Source of the DNA: Gnomoniopsis sp. IMI 355080
Lineage: Eukaryota; Ascomycota; Sordariomycetes; Diaporthales; Gnomoniaceae
Assembly (NCBI GenBank): GCA_027946555.1
Contig: JAPEVC010000071.1
Span: 62,001-126,000 of the forward strand
Length of the DNA stretch: 64,000 nt
Reading direction: 5' to 3'
The translations under genes were made by a program, and so were the position numbers. This document shows positions 35,566 through 47,718 of the stretch, piece after piece. Every line of letters begins with the position of its first letter. Position 1 is the stretch's first letter. The notes beneath the pieces were generated by a model, which searched no databases, had not been told where the DNA came from, and saw nothing but the letters and a program-made list of their open reading frames with translations.

Positions 35566-38500
35566 ATGGCTTCCTACGGCCACCCAGCCACGGCCGCCGC
35601 CCCGCGACACGGCCAGCCAGTGGCTTATGGCGCCGCCGCGGCAGGAGCGGTCATGCCCATCATGCCGGGTGGTCCAGCTGCCCCAGCCGGTACCTTCGCG
35701 CCCGGCACCAAGATCCAGGTCGGCAGCCACCGCGTCGTTATTCAAAAGTACCTGTCTGAGGGCGGGTTTGCCCACGTTTACCTGGTCAAGATGCCCAAAG
35801 CCGTCGATGGCACCGACATGTGCGTCCTCAAGCGCGTCGCCGTACCAGACAAGGATTCACTGCGCGGAATGCGCACCGAGGTTGAGACCATGAAGCGCTT
35901 AAAGGGCCACCGGCCTATTGTTACCTACATCGACTCGCACGCCTCGGAGCTAAAGGGCGGCGGCTACGAGGTCTTTCTGCTGATGGAGTACTGCAATGGT
36001 GGAGGATTGATCGACTTTATGAACACAAGGCTACAACATCGCTTAACGGAGCCTGAGATTTTGAAGATATTCACCGATGTCGCAGAGGGTGTAGCCTGTA
36101 TGCACTATCTGAAACCGCCACTGCTACATCGCGATCTCAAGGTCGAAAACGTCCTGATCAACACAATCGGTTCCAAGAACAAGTTCAAGCTCTGTGACTT
36201 TGGCTCTGCAGCGCCTCCGAGACCAGCTCCGATGACGGTGGTCGAGTGCCGGCTAGTGGAGGAGGATGTACAGAAGCATACAACAATGCAATACAGAAGT
36301 CCGGAGATGATCGATGTGTATCGAAAACAGCCTATCGACGAGAAGTCGGACATCTGGGCACTGGGCGTGTTGTTGTACAAGCTGTGCTATTACACGACAC
36401 CTTTCGAAGACCAGGGTCAATTGGCTATTCTCAATGCGAGCTTCAGATTCCCTAGCTACCCAGCCTTCTCAGACAGGCTGAAGAAGCTCATTGGTATGTC
36501 TATGCTAAGGGGTTGCTTCCGTAAAACTGCAAACTGACTTGAGCCCTACAGCATGGATGTTGAAAGAGAACCCACAGTCAAGACCAAACATCTACCAAGT
36601 GCTCCGGGAGGCCTGCGCGATGCAGGGTCGCGAAGTCCCCGTCAAAGATGTATGCAATTGCCATTTACGTACTCCGGAGCTCTCGCTAACCGTTGTCGTA
36701 GATATACTCTGGCAGAAAAGTAGAGCCTCAAGAGCCAGCACGTCAAATTCCCTCCAAACCCTCAGCTCCTGTCGTTGGCGCTGTGTTCTCCCCACCGCCG
36801 CGCGACGAACAGAAACTACCAGACATTGCTCCTATGCGCCGCGGTAGAGTGCCAGCATCTACACCGCAACCGAGCCAAGCTGTCAAGCCGAGTCCCTCCC
36901 TCAACCCGGTCACAAACGGTGACCCCTTTGCTGCCCTTGATTCCGATGCTGTCGCAAAAACCAAGGATGAGCTATCAAATAGATTCCCGACATTAGATCA
37001 ATTTTCCATACTACATGAGCAGGGAGTCCAGTTTGACTTTGACAGCACAGATTCGCCAGTGGCCAGCACCGTCACAAAGGAGAAATACCCTGAAAATGCT
37101 TTCCACATCAGCCAGCCTGGTCAGCCGGTTACAGGACAAACGCCCCGAGTCACCCCAGCGCTATCGACGTCGCCAGAAAAGCAGGTCTTTTCGCCGCCCA
37201 TTACCGCGTCAGTGCCCATCAAGCCATCTGAGATGAGCCGCGCTTCAGAGATCATCATGAGTACCCCCGAACTGCAGGCAATATCATCGGGTTCTGGTCA
37301 GGTGTTCCAACCGTCACCTACACGGCCGGCAATGGTGTCGACAGGCACCATGACAACACCACCTATGGAGCGACAGAACTCAAGGACACCGTCACAATTT
37401 CAGATTCATCGGTTCCCTGGTCGACATTCTAGGTCTTCCAGTCTGACAAGAAATCAAGACGCCAGCCTCCCAATTCGCAAGCAGTCTCCTGCTCTTCGAC
37501 CATCTAGCTCCTTCCTAGGTCACATCAGAAAGGCGTCTTCTTCATCAAGACCTTCCCTTGAGGGAGGACGTCCGAGTGTAGAAAACCTGGGTGAGCCGCT
37601 GTCAAAGTCGAACTCCAATTCGGGGCGTCCTCGTCCGGTGAGCACTCACCTCGAATCGAATCTGGATTTCTTGCGCGAGCGAGAGAACAGCTCCAAGCCG
37701 CATGATTCTCCGGGACTACAGACACAAAATATGATTCAGACAGAGAAACCTCCTTCGCCCGAGTTGTTGCTGGATCCGGCTGAAACTAATATCGAATCTA
37801 ATGTCGATTTTCTTCGATCGATGGAAGAGCCCAAGCCACGGAGAAGTGAAGAGAGTAAACGAACTAGTCTGTCTTCGTCTCTGGGAAAGAAGTCATCTGT
37901 GTTTGCTGGCAAGTTTGGCGATGCCTTCAAGCGATTTGAGACCAATCAACCCCCTCCGCTTGAGACACGCACAGCCTCGCCTTTCAAGGCGGAACGCAGA
38001 GATCTGACCCCTATCGCTGGTTCTGAAGCAACAGACGGTCGCAGTGATGATGGTCAAGGATTTGAGGACACAGACGACATGACTCCAGCTATGCGCCGCG
38101 AGGTCGAGCGCAGGCTACTGGCTGATGAAGAGAGGCGGGTTGCCGCTGCGCAGGCAGAGTATCGAGCACGTATCGCCGCACGCGGGGAGGGAGGAAGGCC
38201 CACGCCGCCGCCTGTCAGCGGTTCTTCGCGTGCAGCTGCGATACAAAACAAGGTACAGAGTCTGCTTGACGAAAACGCCCGCTCATCGGCGAATATAAAG
38301 AGGACTGCAGAAGGATACGGGCAATATTCGGGAGCGGCGCCTTCGTCACAAGCTCCGAAACCGGGTATACCACGCAAACCTGTTGATGTCAAGACGGGCT
38401 CGACGTCGTCACCTCGTCCAATGTCTAGCTCCTCATCGCTTAATCGAGCATCTACGATGACTCCAAGATCGACTGATCACTCACGACCGACACCGCCACC

Positions 38501-38816
38501 CAAAGATATCAAACCGACGGCTCCACCGAAACCAACCCATCTCAATAAAAACCTCACGAGCAGCTCGAGCTACCAGGCTTTGAGGGCTGCATCACCACCA
38601 AAATCGATATCCGCAACCACCGGCATGCGACCGACTGGCCGTTTGGAGGCATTGGTTGCGGCAGACTTGCCCGGTCAACCTGCGCTAGACATGACTCCTC
38701 AGGAGAAGGACGACTACCTCCAAGATTTCTCAAAGCGATTCCCAAGTCTGACAGCGATCGAAATGGTCGAGCGAGACCTAGCGGCCGAGAACCAAGCCAA
38801 CAAGTCCGGCAGGTAG
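35566..38816 (+). CDS. Ark1/Prk1-family (NAK) actin-regulating Ser/Thr kinase, 3 exons
   Basis: Predicted 1046-residue kinase of the NAK family (yeast Ark1/Prk1, animal AAK1/GAK), which phosphorylates endocytic coat and actin-patch proteins at cortical sites. Exons are 35566-36493, 36552-36649 and 36702-38816; introns of 58 and 52 nt. The kinase domain spans about residues 50-340: Gly loop LSEGGFAHVYLV, Lys89 in CVLKRV, catalytic HRDLKVENVL (Asp190), DFG at 211-213, and the activation-segment end TMQYRSPEMIDVYR typical of NAK kinases. The splice junction LIAWMLKENPQSRPN restores subdomain XI. The C-terminal 700 residues are disordered, Ser/Pro-rich, with several poly-proline clusters (TPPPKDIKPTAPPKPT) that could bind SH3 domains as in yeast Prk1/Ark1. 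Assignment is firm; which paralogue is not determinable. Confidence 0.92.
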
Positions 38817-39789
38817 AGCACGCCGTGGACTTGGACTCCAATTCGGTTCGCTAAAATGCGTCAAATCTGGGAGAGACAGTCCAATGGAACTTTTTCCAGG
38901 TTGCTAGATGAGATGGACGGTGGCAGTGAGACTGCCTCGTGGAGGTAAAAATCGCTGTAAGAATGCCATACTAAAAGGCAATGCGAGGACATTCTTGTAT
39001 GACACGAGATGTAAGTTGATTAGTGAATCAGACACATAGAGCGGCCTTCACTTGCGCAGGATCGCATGTTTGCGGTCATTGCCTAGCATGGCAAGTTGTT
39101 TGGAATGGATGCAAGGAACCATGTACGCATACATGATAGATCCTACCTACGAAAGGCATAGAATTGAAAAGAAAAAGCTATATTATAATTTATGTTTTTG
39201 AGATATAGAGTAGGTACCTAAGACATATCCATTCTGGTCCTTGGAAGTGTCCAGCTTTGAAGGGCGGGTCCGGCTTCGGGGCCCGGCTACCTTAGTCCCA
39301 ACTGATTTGAAGATGACTTTGCCGAAGCTTCCCGCTTGATAAGGAGCGGCGCCGATGACATTCAGGAAGAGAGCCATTGGCCTCAACCTCATCCCTCTGT
39401 ATTTCATGGATACAGCACTTCTTATTGGATTTCAACATCTTATGTATATATATCCTTGGTCGTCTCCAGGCTAAAAGGGTCAGATTTATTTATAAACACT
39501 TCTCAAGACATTGAGTCAGTGTACCGGCGCCCTACCTCATAAGACCAGACCATTGGCCGCTTCACATTCTCTTTGACTGATTACTTCTTCCATGTTGATG
39601 TCTTAGGACGGAACACTACGGTACAATCGCACCTGGGTGCCTGCACGAGGTGCCTTGAGTGATGATCACTTGTCACACAATCATCAGAGTCAGGCAGATC
39701 GTTGACGGACTGTGAAGGACTCTCCCAGAAATCCAAGCACCTTTATAACCTACATCCCATCAAACATCAGGGAAACCACATTTTACGCA
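38817..39789. other. Intergenic stretch before the P450
   Basis: No supportable gene. It includes a GTAGGTACCTA palindromic motif at 39210-39221. The in-frame ATG at 39712 precedes the P450 start used here; the 26 intervening codons lack membrane-anchor character. Confidence 0.5.
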
Positions 39790-41235
39790 ATGATTTTCCT
39801 CTCGCCCACGATTCTCGTCCCTTCCCTCTTCTTCCTCCTCCTCGTCACGTTCATTCGGCGCCTACGCTCCCCGCTCTCACGCCTCCCAGGACCACGGCAC
39901 TCGCTCTTCACCTCGCTTGCTCTTAAATGGGCCGAGTTCCACGCCCAGCGCACAAACTACGTCCACGCCCTCCACCTCCGCTACGGACCGGTGGTACGCA
40001 TCGCGCCCAATGAAGTAAGCTTCACCTCCACAGCCGCCGTCAAGGAAATCTACTGCTCTGGCGGCAGCGGCTACGACAAGACTGAGTTCTACAACCTCTT
40101 TACCGTCTACGGGCGCCGGACCATGTTTTCTACGCTGGATAAGGAACCGCACGCGAAGCGCAAGCGCGCCCTGGCCGACCGCTATGCAAACAGCAACGTT
40201 ACACGCGGCGAAAGCATTGCCGGCATTGAGGAGCGCAGCGCGCGGTTCATGGGTCGTGTCAAGGGCGCGGGTCGAAACTTGGACGTGTACAAGGCGCTGC
40301 ATGCGTATGCGTTCGACTGCGCCTCGCATCACATCTTCCACCCGCTGGGGGCGGACTCGCTGCGTGAAGCGCAAGACGAGAAGATCATGCTCGAGGTGAC
40401 TACGGACTCGTCGCTGCAGAATCGCCTCGTTCGGTACTATGCGCCCGTTCTGCATAAGGCAGTGGGATCGGTGCTGGAGCTCGTCGCACCACCAAGGGCG
40501 ACGCCGTTGGCGGATGGTTTTGTGTTGGACGCGGTGGAGAAGGCTTGCGATACGCGGCCGTTTACCCTGATGAGTCGCCTGAGTGACAAGTCGTGGGACC
40601 TGGAAAGTACGACCGTGGCTGCGGAGTGCTTGGACCACATGGTCGCAGGCATCGATACGACGGGCGATGCGCTGTGCTTCTTGATGTGGGAGCTGTCGCA
40701 GCCACGGTCGACGATATTCCAAGAAAAGCTGCGCAAGGAGCTGCGGGCTAAGGCGGGCGAGCAAGGTTGGGATCGGTTGGCGTATCTAGATGCGGTGGTC
40801 ATGGAGGGACTGCGGTGTTTCCCTGCCATTCCAATGTCACTGCCGCGGTATGTGCCGAGTGGAGGCCGAACAATCGATGGGTGGTTTGTCCCTGAGCATA
40901 CTATCGTCAGCTGCCAGGCGCACTCGGTGCACAGGATCGACGAGAGTGTATTTCCGGAGCCGGACAGGTTCAACCCGGAGCGGTGGCTCGAGCCGGAGGG
41001 CGATGCGGAGCGAAAGAGGGCATTCTTTGCGTTCGCGAATGGGGGCCGTGGGTGCGTGGGAAAGCACCTCGCGCTGGCGGAGATGAAGATCCTGCTGAGG
41101 GATGTGTATGCACGGTATAGCACGTTGCCTGAAGAAGGTATGGATGATGGAATGATGGAGATGACGGATCAGTTGATTTCGGCGCGGCCAAAGGCGCAGA
41201 GATGCCTTTTGCGTTTCGTGGGCGTAGAGGCTTAA
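39790..41235 (+). CDS. Cytochrome P450 monooxygenase, single exon
   Basis: 481-residue (507 if the ATG at 39712 is used) heme-thiolate oxygenase. The start at 39790 places the hydrophobic ER anchor (PSLFFLLLVTF) and the basic/proline hinge (RLPGPRH) directly at the N-terminus. Other signatures are the I-helix AGIDTT (from about residue 286), the K-helix ExxR in MEGLR (Glu339-Arg342), FNPERW, and the heme loop FANGGRGCVG with Cys about 422. It has no introns, unlike most multi-exon neighbours, and is a little short for a fungal P450 between anchor and I-helix, but nothing essential is missing. Substrate unknown. The neighbour is a fungal rhodopsin-domain membrane protein; no synthase gene that would make this a metabolite cluster is in the window. 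Confidence 0.92.
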   Translation: MIFLSPTILVPSLFFLLLVTFIRRLRSPLSRLPGPRHSLFTSLALKWAEFHAQRTNYVHALHLRYGPVVRIAPNEVSFTSTAAVKEIYCSGGSGYDKTEFYNLFTVYGRRTMFSTLDKEPHAKRKRALADRYANSNVTRGESIAGIEERSARFMGRVKGAGRNLDVYKALHAYAFDCASHHIFHPLGADSLREAQDEKIMLEVTTDSSLQNRLVRYYAPVLHKAVGSVLELVAPPRATPLADGFVLDAVEKACDTRPFTLMSRLSDKSWDLESTTVAAECLDHMVAGIDTTGDALCFLMWELSQPRSTIFQEKLRKELRAKAGEQGWDRLAYLDAVVMEGLRCFPAIPMSLPRYVPSGGRTIDGWFVPEHTIVSCQAHSVHRIDESVFPEPDRFNPERWLEPEGDAERKRAFFAFANGGRGCVGKHLALAEMKILLRDVYARYSTLPEEGMDDGMMEMTDQLISARPKAQRCLLRFVGVEA

Positions 41236-41868
41236 TGAGGCATAGAAGGAAACCCCGAGTCAGAATGCTGGGACTCCATGTGTGATCGGTGAGAGAGCGG
41301 AATGCCTGAACAGTCCGAACCAAGTGGAAGACAGTTTCTTGGGGGGTAGGAAGGCTGGCGAGCGTGGTCACGCGATTACCGATGCATCGCCTCTCCACAA
41401 TCAGAGCGACTCAACTCGGGCTACCTAGGTTTTCGCCTTGTTTCGAGTGGCTACATGAAATCATTCTCACCAAAATAGTATAATCAGGGACAACGGCCCA
41501 CCGAACTACTATATTGGCAACGCCCACAAAACAGCTTGGCTATTTGAGATAGCGAAGAAAATTATCATCACTATGTATGCTTGCTATTCCCGTCGCTTAT
41601 CAGTTGGCTGTTATTGTTGTTGCATTGGGTGTTGAAACGATTTTGCGCTTTCAAAATTGGCCTGAGTGTTCCCACCCAATATGCACGTTGGTTCTCGCTT
41701 GCAGCGAGATACGTCCCTTTTCAGCGTGGGTGGATGCTCAAGTCATGCAAAAAAGTGATAGGTCGTACCGAGCCTGCGGCCCATAAACCCCTTCCCATGT
41801 TTCTTTGAACATCCAACGATGGCTCGTGTTTTCCAAAGTCTGCTCTTCCTGCAAGTACAAAAGCAAAG
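41236..41868. other. Intergenic stretch, 633 bp
   Basis: Between P450 stop and the start of the next plus-strand gene. It carries one CTACCTAGGT motif at 41421-41430. No gene is seen. Confidence 0.5.
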
Positions 41869-43343
41869 ATGCTCGACTCGTTTATGTTGCGCTCGGGCTA
41901 TGGGGAATTAGCCAAAGCAATTCATTCGTCCTTTGCGAGCATCACAACCGTCTTCTTACTAACTCGGATATGGTCTCGCAAGAGTCAACACAAAGGGCTG
42001 TGGTGGGATGACTGGCTTTTGATTGCGGCGTGGATTTGTTTGTTGGTGGGAAATGGGTCGAATGCTGCGGCACCCAGTTACGGTACGTCGTCCTCTATTG
42101 AATTAATTTTTTCCCTTCAAGTTTCACAAGTTTCCAAAGCCAGCATATTGGCGAAATCCATGAAAGCGTTCTCGTGGTCGGCTCTGTCTGGGAAGGGGAG
42201 GGCATTGTTCTAACCAAGCGATTCCCCAGGGTTCAATATCATAACTGGCACTCCACATGGATGGCGACTAGTCTTCACATCCATCACCTGCTTTTACATT
42301 GGCGGGGCGTTTGCAAAGACAGCATTCGGCGTCACACTTCTAAGACTGTCGTCCGGGAAGACCAAGATCCTGCTCGGCGCCATCATAGTCTTCACCTGGG
42401 CCTTCGCTATCACCCTCAGCATCGTGACATGGATTCCGATTTGCGACACGAAGAGCGAGGAGGTCGGGTTGCATGGCCATTGCGTGCAGATCGGTACTCT
42501 GCTCTGGATACACATTGGAAGCACGATCTGCACAATCTTTGCGGATATAGTACTGTCCTACTTACCGTGGCAGATTCTTCGCTCCATCCACATTCCATCT
42601 AGAGAAAAATGGGGCGTGGGCACTTCCATGTCCCTTGTAGGGCTGTCCGCGCTCATCTGTATAGTCAGGCTTGGTTTTGCTGGTTACTGTGAAGGTTACG
42701 GGAATCTGCCAGCCGGAGAGGAGAAGAAGGACTGGAGCTATGGGTATGACTACATCTCGTTTCCCCTTCTCCTTCCCCCTCTCCTTACTTCAAGAACACT
42801 GGTGATCTACCTGCATTGGCGTTGCGTCTCACTAACAACATGTCTCGTGTCTATAGCGCGATTGTTATCTGGGCTTTGCTTCAGGCGGAAGTCGCAGTAT
42901 ACATCATTGCTCAAGTAATACCCCTTCTGAGAGTTATGTTTCTCGGGGAAGGCAGCAAGGCCAGCGTGCGGCGAGAGGTCGTTCCGGCCACAGCTCGCGC
43001 ACAGGGTCTTGTTGACAAGGGGAAGATTCCAGCTTCTGGGCCGGGAACTGTCACTGAAGTTGGCGTCGAGCTGGTGCAACTCTCCAGCGGCAAGATTGTG
43101 CCTGCGGACTCTGAAGAGGCACGAACAGAGCGTGAGACCATGCAGTCGTTGTCTCAGACGAGAGCTCCCATGACTCCGCAAGCGGTCGCGTCACCAGACC
43201 CACCACCAACACAAGAAGAATATGAAGGACCGGCTCTCGACGATGAGGTGCATAAGAAGTGGTCAGACATGGGATTGTCGAGGAGAGCATGGTCCAAGAC
43301 TCCATCTCCTCCGACGGTGCCAGCGAGGCTAGCATCGACTTAG
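41869..43343 (+). CDS. Fungal rhodopsin-domain integral membrane protein, 3 exons
   Basis: Predicted 404-residue seven-helix-type membrane protein of the Pezizomycotina 'rhodopsin domain'/SAT4-like family, a large fungal family of mostly unknown role (some members are called PTH11-like). Exons are 41869-42082, 42230-42743 and 42857-43343, introns of 147 and 113 nt, longer than elsewhere in the window. Junctions restore SYGFNIITGTPHGW and DWSYGAIVIWALLQAEVAVY. Conserved features are WWDDWLLIAAW after the first helix, FGVTLLRLS, a helix with WIPICD, DIVLSYLPWQIL and the final helix VAVYIIAQVIPLLR. The C-terminal 120 residues are a polar cytoplasmic tail. The loop after helix 2 is shorter than usual, so a small exon hidden in intron 1 is possible. 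Confidence 0.82.
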
Positions 43344-44616
43344 GGTCTGGGAGAAGCAATGACTGCAAAAGAAAGGTCCATTCATCAGCTATCAATATGT
43401 ATAGCTGGCGGGAGGATGAGGTGGTAATACTCGGCGCCTGCTAGAGAACGGGGCCATCCCATACAGCTAGGATCGTTAATGAATACAATTAAGTCTTTAG
43501 GGCTTTCTTTCACAAATATCGACATGATCCGAGGCCTTCGAATGTTGGATCGAAGAGCTTGTAATCTTTAGCCTTCTTGAAACCATGTAGTCATCCCTCG
43601 CCTGCCATCCTTCCATGGGTGTCGACAGCGCCGGGCGTGATGGTCTGTCAAGTCAGCGCACCAGGAAGCATACCAGTGGTGTGACAAAGGCCAGTGCTGT
43701 CCTTATCACTCCCGTTAAAAGCATCGGGATGGAGACGCTTCTTCTCGTTGGGTGAGTTTAACATGGAATTGCTTGCGGCAGGACCCTGAATTCGGATGTT
43801 CTGCTACTACGTAGAGGAAGCTGTCATCAGGGTTCAAACAATGAGCAGCTCATGCTCCTGCAGCTTTAAGGTTTTTCCCCGTGAAGCGTAAAAGTCGGGT
43901 CTGACCAGTCCGGGCCCATGCCTGCAGTACCCAAGTGGCATTGGCTTTCTCATCAGCTCCGGGGGATTGTCAAGATTTCTGCCGAGCCCATTGCTTCAAG
44001 AATATTTTTGTTTCGTGGGTCGAGTTCATGTAGAGCACAGCAACTTATGGTGTCAACAGCGCGCCTGATTTGCGCCACTGTCGTACACAATTTAGGTTCA
44101 GTGTCTCAAGGCATGAGTTAGTAACACACGCAAGCACAGTGATGAGCTGACCGTCGCAACTGCAGCCAGTCCTGCTACTTGCCAACATACTTGTCAGTAT
44201 CAAGATATTTATGCGTTGAAGTATGATAGGCTACCTGGAGCTGACATGTGAAGAGCTTACGAAAGCTGAGTCCCCGGAGCCTTGTGGGGCATAAAGTGCC
44301 CGGCTATCCGACAGTCGGTCGAGTCCATTTGAACCCCATATATTGTAGGAATTTTGTTTGATGGGGGAATTGTGTTCATCCATGACAAAGACAGCAGCTA
44401 GTTCCTCGGCCAGTACATAGTATGTGTGTGTTTTGTGCTGAAGATCGAATGCAAGAATCGGCTGACACTATAGTACCGGCTACTTTTAGAATAGTTTGCA
44501 GGTATCCAGTAGACTAAACAGCGGGAGAGACCAGGATGTGACCACTGACTAGGATATGCCTGCAATCATTGCCACAGACTCAGTAAAGCCAGAGTTTGGC
44601 CTCAAAGGCAGGCAGG

Positions 44617-44640
44617 CAGCCAGGTGGGCAGCCAGGTGGG
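44617..44640. repeat. Perfect 12-bp tandem pair (CAGCCAGGTGGG)x2
   Basis: Two identical 12-mers, preceded by GGCA units, about 930 bp upstream of the eIF5 start codon. Confidence 0.85.
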
Positions 44641-44673
44641 CAGGCGGCCCAGGGCAGCGCAGGCTGAAAGGCA

Positions 44674-44713
44674 GACTTAGCACGCCATGGACCGTGCTAA
44701 GTCCGATTTTTTT
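44674..44713 (+). other. 11-bp perfect hairpin followed by T7
   Basis: The arms at 44674-44684 and 44693-44703 are exact reverse complements (gacttagcacg / cgtgctaagtc). The 8-nt loop contains CCATGG. A run of seven T follows at 44707-44713. This looks like a terminator of the RNA polymerase III or intrinsic kind, but in a fungal RNA polymerase II gene it may simply be a stable leader structure. Confidence 0.45.
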
Positions 44714-45557
44714 AACACTGCCCCATACTCCTGCCGCACCTCGCTTTCTTGAGCTCTTAATCTCTTCCGACCAACTCCGATTTTTTTCATCCACCACAGC
44801 CATTCTCGACAACCTACACCCCGCTCTGGAAGTTTCTTCCATCAACACTTTCACATCTGCCCAAGCACGCCATTGCCAACAACACAAAATCATCAACGAG
44901 AGGCCGCGGCTTCCTCACGAACCCCAAAACTGTGACAAAGACCGTCGCCAACGCTCAACGCTCAGCTCACCCCTCGAGACGAGCCCCGCCCCATCCGAAG
45001 CGAGTCTCCGTCTTTTTGCAAAACACCAACCCTCAACATCTCCCTCTCTTTCACCACAAGTCACTCGACTACAACCGCCACCATTCCTCCCTTTCGCCTG
45101 CTACGTCCTACGACCTCTTCCACAGACCAAACACACACGGTTCAATCCAGGTCACAGGAATTGTTTATGTATCAGCACGACAAAATTCCCGTCCACCGAC
45201 ACTCCGACCCTCCCATCCCGCTGCAGCTCTTTCGTAACCCGCGAAAGCCTTGTAGCCCCAACCTCAGTCCAGACGGTTGAACAGCACAGCAGTCACACGC
45301 TCGACGCGTTCATGTTCACCTACCAGCCCAACAGAAAGGTCTACCCTATGTTGCAGCACAGTACAGTCCAGCATTAGCACCCAGGCTTGCTCTGCCTCCC
45401 TTCCATCATCTCCATGTCTTGTCACCCTACACAAGTCCAGTAACTTGCCTCACTCCTCCCCATTGCGACGTCCTATATCTCGGTCCGCCCACAGTCTTGC
45501 ACCACCAGCACCACTCTTCAAACCATCACAAGCCAGTCTACCGACAAATTCGTCAAG

Positions 45558-46939
45558 ATGTCTCGCCTCATCAATGTCCGTCGCGATGTCAGCGACAGCT
45601 TCTATCGCTACAAGATGGAGCCCATCCAGACCAAGGTCGAAGGCAAGGGCAACGGTATCAAGACCGTTGTCCCCAACCTGTCCCAAGTCGCCCAGCAACT
45701 CGAGCGCCCCGGCTCCTATGTGATCAAGTTTTTCGGCTTCGAGCTTGGCGCCCAGACCAACATTGACCCCAAGGACGACCGTTGGATCATCAACGGCGCC
45801 CACGAGTCTGCCAAGCTCCAGGATCTTCTTGATATTTTCATCAAGAAGTTCGTTCTCTGCCACAAGTGCAAGAATCCCGAGACTCGCGTCGAGATCAAGG
45901 ATGAGCGTATCACTCTCGATTGCAAGGCCTGCGGTGTTCGTTCCGCTGTCGATCTGCGCCACAAATTGAGCGGCTTCATTCTCAAGACTCAGGCTACGTC
46001 AAAGAAGACCAAGAAGGACAAGGCTGAGCGCAGGGCCGCCCGCATCGCCAAGCAGAATGGTACAGCCAACGGCAATGGCAGCGAGGACGACGACAAGTCC
46101 GACAACTCCGGTGACAAGGAGAATGGTGACAGTGGCAGCGCCGATGGGGACGCCAATGAAAATGACATTGCTAGTGATGATGACGCTTTCACTCGCAAGA
46201 TCAAGGCTGAGGCCCAGGAGCTGAAGAATGCCGAGAAGGAGGTCAAGGATGACGAGTGGGCTGTCGACATGAGCGAGGAGGCTGTCAAGGCCCGTCAGCA
46301 GAATCTGCCTGGCGAGTTTAAGCAGAAGCTTGTGCTCAACGGTGACGATGAGGACGAGGACGGTGAGGGTGGCAACACCGTCTACGATCAGCTTGCCGAG
46401 TGGATCGAGCAACAAGCTGAAGAGAAGGGCAGCCTTGACAAAGTCGACGACCTTGAAATCTACGTCAAGGCCAAAGAATTGGGTATCGAGAGCAAGCACC
46501 GCACTGTCTTGGTGCTTGCCTGCACCATCTTTGACGACAAGATCATTGCTCAAATCCCTAAGCGTGCTGGAATGCTCAAGAAGGTATTTATTAACACCAC
46601 CTACCCCCAATGTATATTTTTGAAACTACATCTGACACAGTAAAATAGATCACTGGCGGTTCCGAGCGCCACGAGAAGGCCCTTCTCGGTGGCACCGAAC
46701 GCTTGATTGGTGAACGCATGAAGGACTCGCCTGACTTCGTCGGCAAGATTGTCAAGATCCTGCAGCTGTACTACCAGCTCGAGCTGGTCGATGAGGAAGT
46801 CATCAAGAAGTGGGGCAGCAAGGCCAGCAAGAAGAATGTCGATCTGGCTACTTCTCGCAAGATCCGCAAGGCCGCTGAGCCCTTCATGAAGTGGCTGGAT
46901 GAGGCTGAAGAGGAGGACTCTGACGATGATGACGAGTAG
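45558..46939 (+). CDS. TIF5: Translation initiation factor eIF5, 2 exons
   Basis: Predicted 438-residue eIF5, the GTPase-activating protein for eIF2 in start-codon selection. Exon 1 is 45558-46583, exon 2 is 46649-46939; the 65-nt intron (GTATTT...AAATAG) is phase 0 and joins GMLKK to ITGGSERHEKALLGG. The arginine finger is in SFYRYKMEPIQTK (Arg17, equivalent to yeast Arg15). The zinc finger uses Cys101/Cys104 and Cys122/Cys125. A Lys/Asp/Glu-rich linker follows (about 145-245), then the C-terminal W2/HEAT domain ending in the acidic-aromatic box FMKWLDEAEEEDSDDDDE. The nearer AG at 46640 would put an immediate TAA in frame, so the distal acceptor is used. All key residues are present. Confidence 0.96.
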
Positions 46940-47718
46940 GACGTCGGTTGTCTCTCGGACCAGATCCGTGTTACCACGGGCGTTCTCGTCCTTCATGGTA
47001 TCGATGTTTAGTTTTTTCCATTGCTTTGCACTCTCCACTTATCCAGATTGACTCAACATGGTGGTGTATGCTGTTCTGTTCTTGATTTATGTTCTCTCAC
47101 CCTTGTTTCTTGGATTCTTGTTCTGGGACACTGAGAAAGATCACGGCTGTGGACTACTTTCAGGTATGATGTAAACTAGCCTATCAATGCAACTCGCTCC
47201 TCGTTGTACATCTTACTTTCTCGGTCCCGCACTTCAAGCCGTCGCCAGGGCTGAATTTTGAATGCCCAAACTCTCGGCCGCAGTCTCGGTCGCGGTTTCG
47301 AATCCGGGCCATCAGCCGGCAGGAATTCCCTGGAGCATATGAATAATGTGGTCGTATCTTGACCACGTACGGAATTCCTTTGTAGCTCGTGTCTCGCAAC
47401 ATCTGAATCTGGCTCGTGGTCCCCTCACGTCTGACGTACGCACATGTTGCGCTGAACCTCGCTCGGACTTGACATACGACGAACAAGACCTGCTGGGATA
47501 AATACCTGTGTGACGGACACACGATAACATGAGAGGATCGACTCTTTTCACCCAGTGGTTTTATACTCATAGGCGGAGTTGCGCAACGTGTTCGTTCACC
47601 GGAAGTGCGGTAAATCCTTTTTCTGCCCTGTCTGCCTCTCTACATTGACTTTAACTTCTCCCTTATGCAACTGTCAGTCCCCATGTGTCCCTCTTTGAGT
47701 CTGTGTCGTCTCCTTCTC
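46940..47718. other. Convergent intergenic stretch, 779 bp
   Basis: Contains the 3' untranslated regions of eIF5 and of the minus-strand two-domain GFA gene. No gene is seen. Confidence 0.5.

Larger units (their letters stand above)
43344..45557. other. 2.2 kb upstream region of eIF5
   Basis: No domain-bearing frame. From about 44700 to 45557 the plus strand is strongly CT-rich with several short overlapping ATG-initiated frames, consistent with a long transcribed leader for eIF5 with upstream ORFs. A strong hairpin followed by T7 lies at 44674-44713 and a 12-bp tandem repeat at 44617-44640. Confidence 0.5.

Noticed and set aside
44556..45377. 273-codon plus-strand frame before eIF5
   Set aside because: Composition follows the CT-rich leader (Ser/Pro/His/Thr) with no domain; other frames are equally open.
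45999..46610. 203-codon antisense frame opposite eIF5
   Set aside because: It is the mirror of a Lys/Glu/Asp-rich coding exon, giving Leu/Val/Ile-rich nonsense; the sense strand is clearly eIF5.
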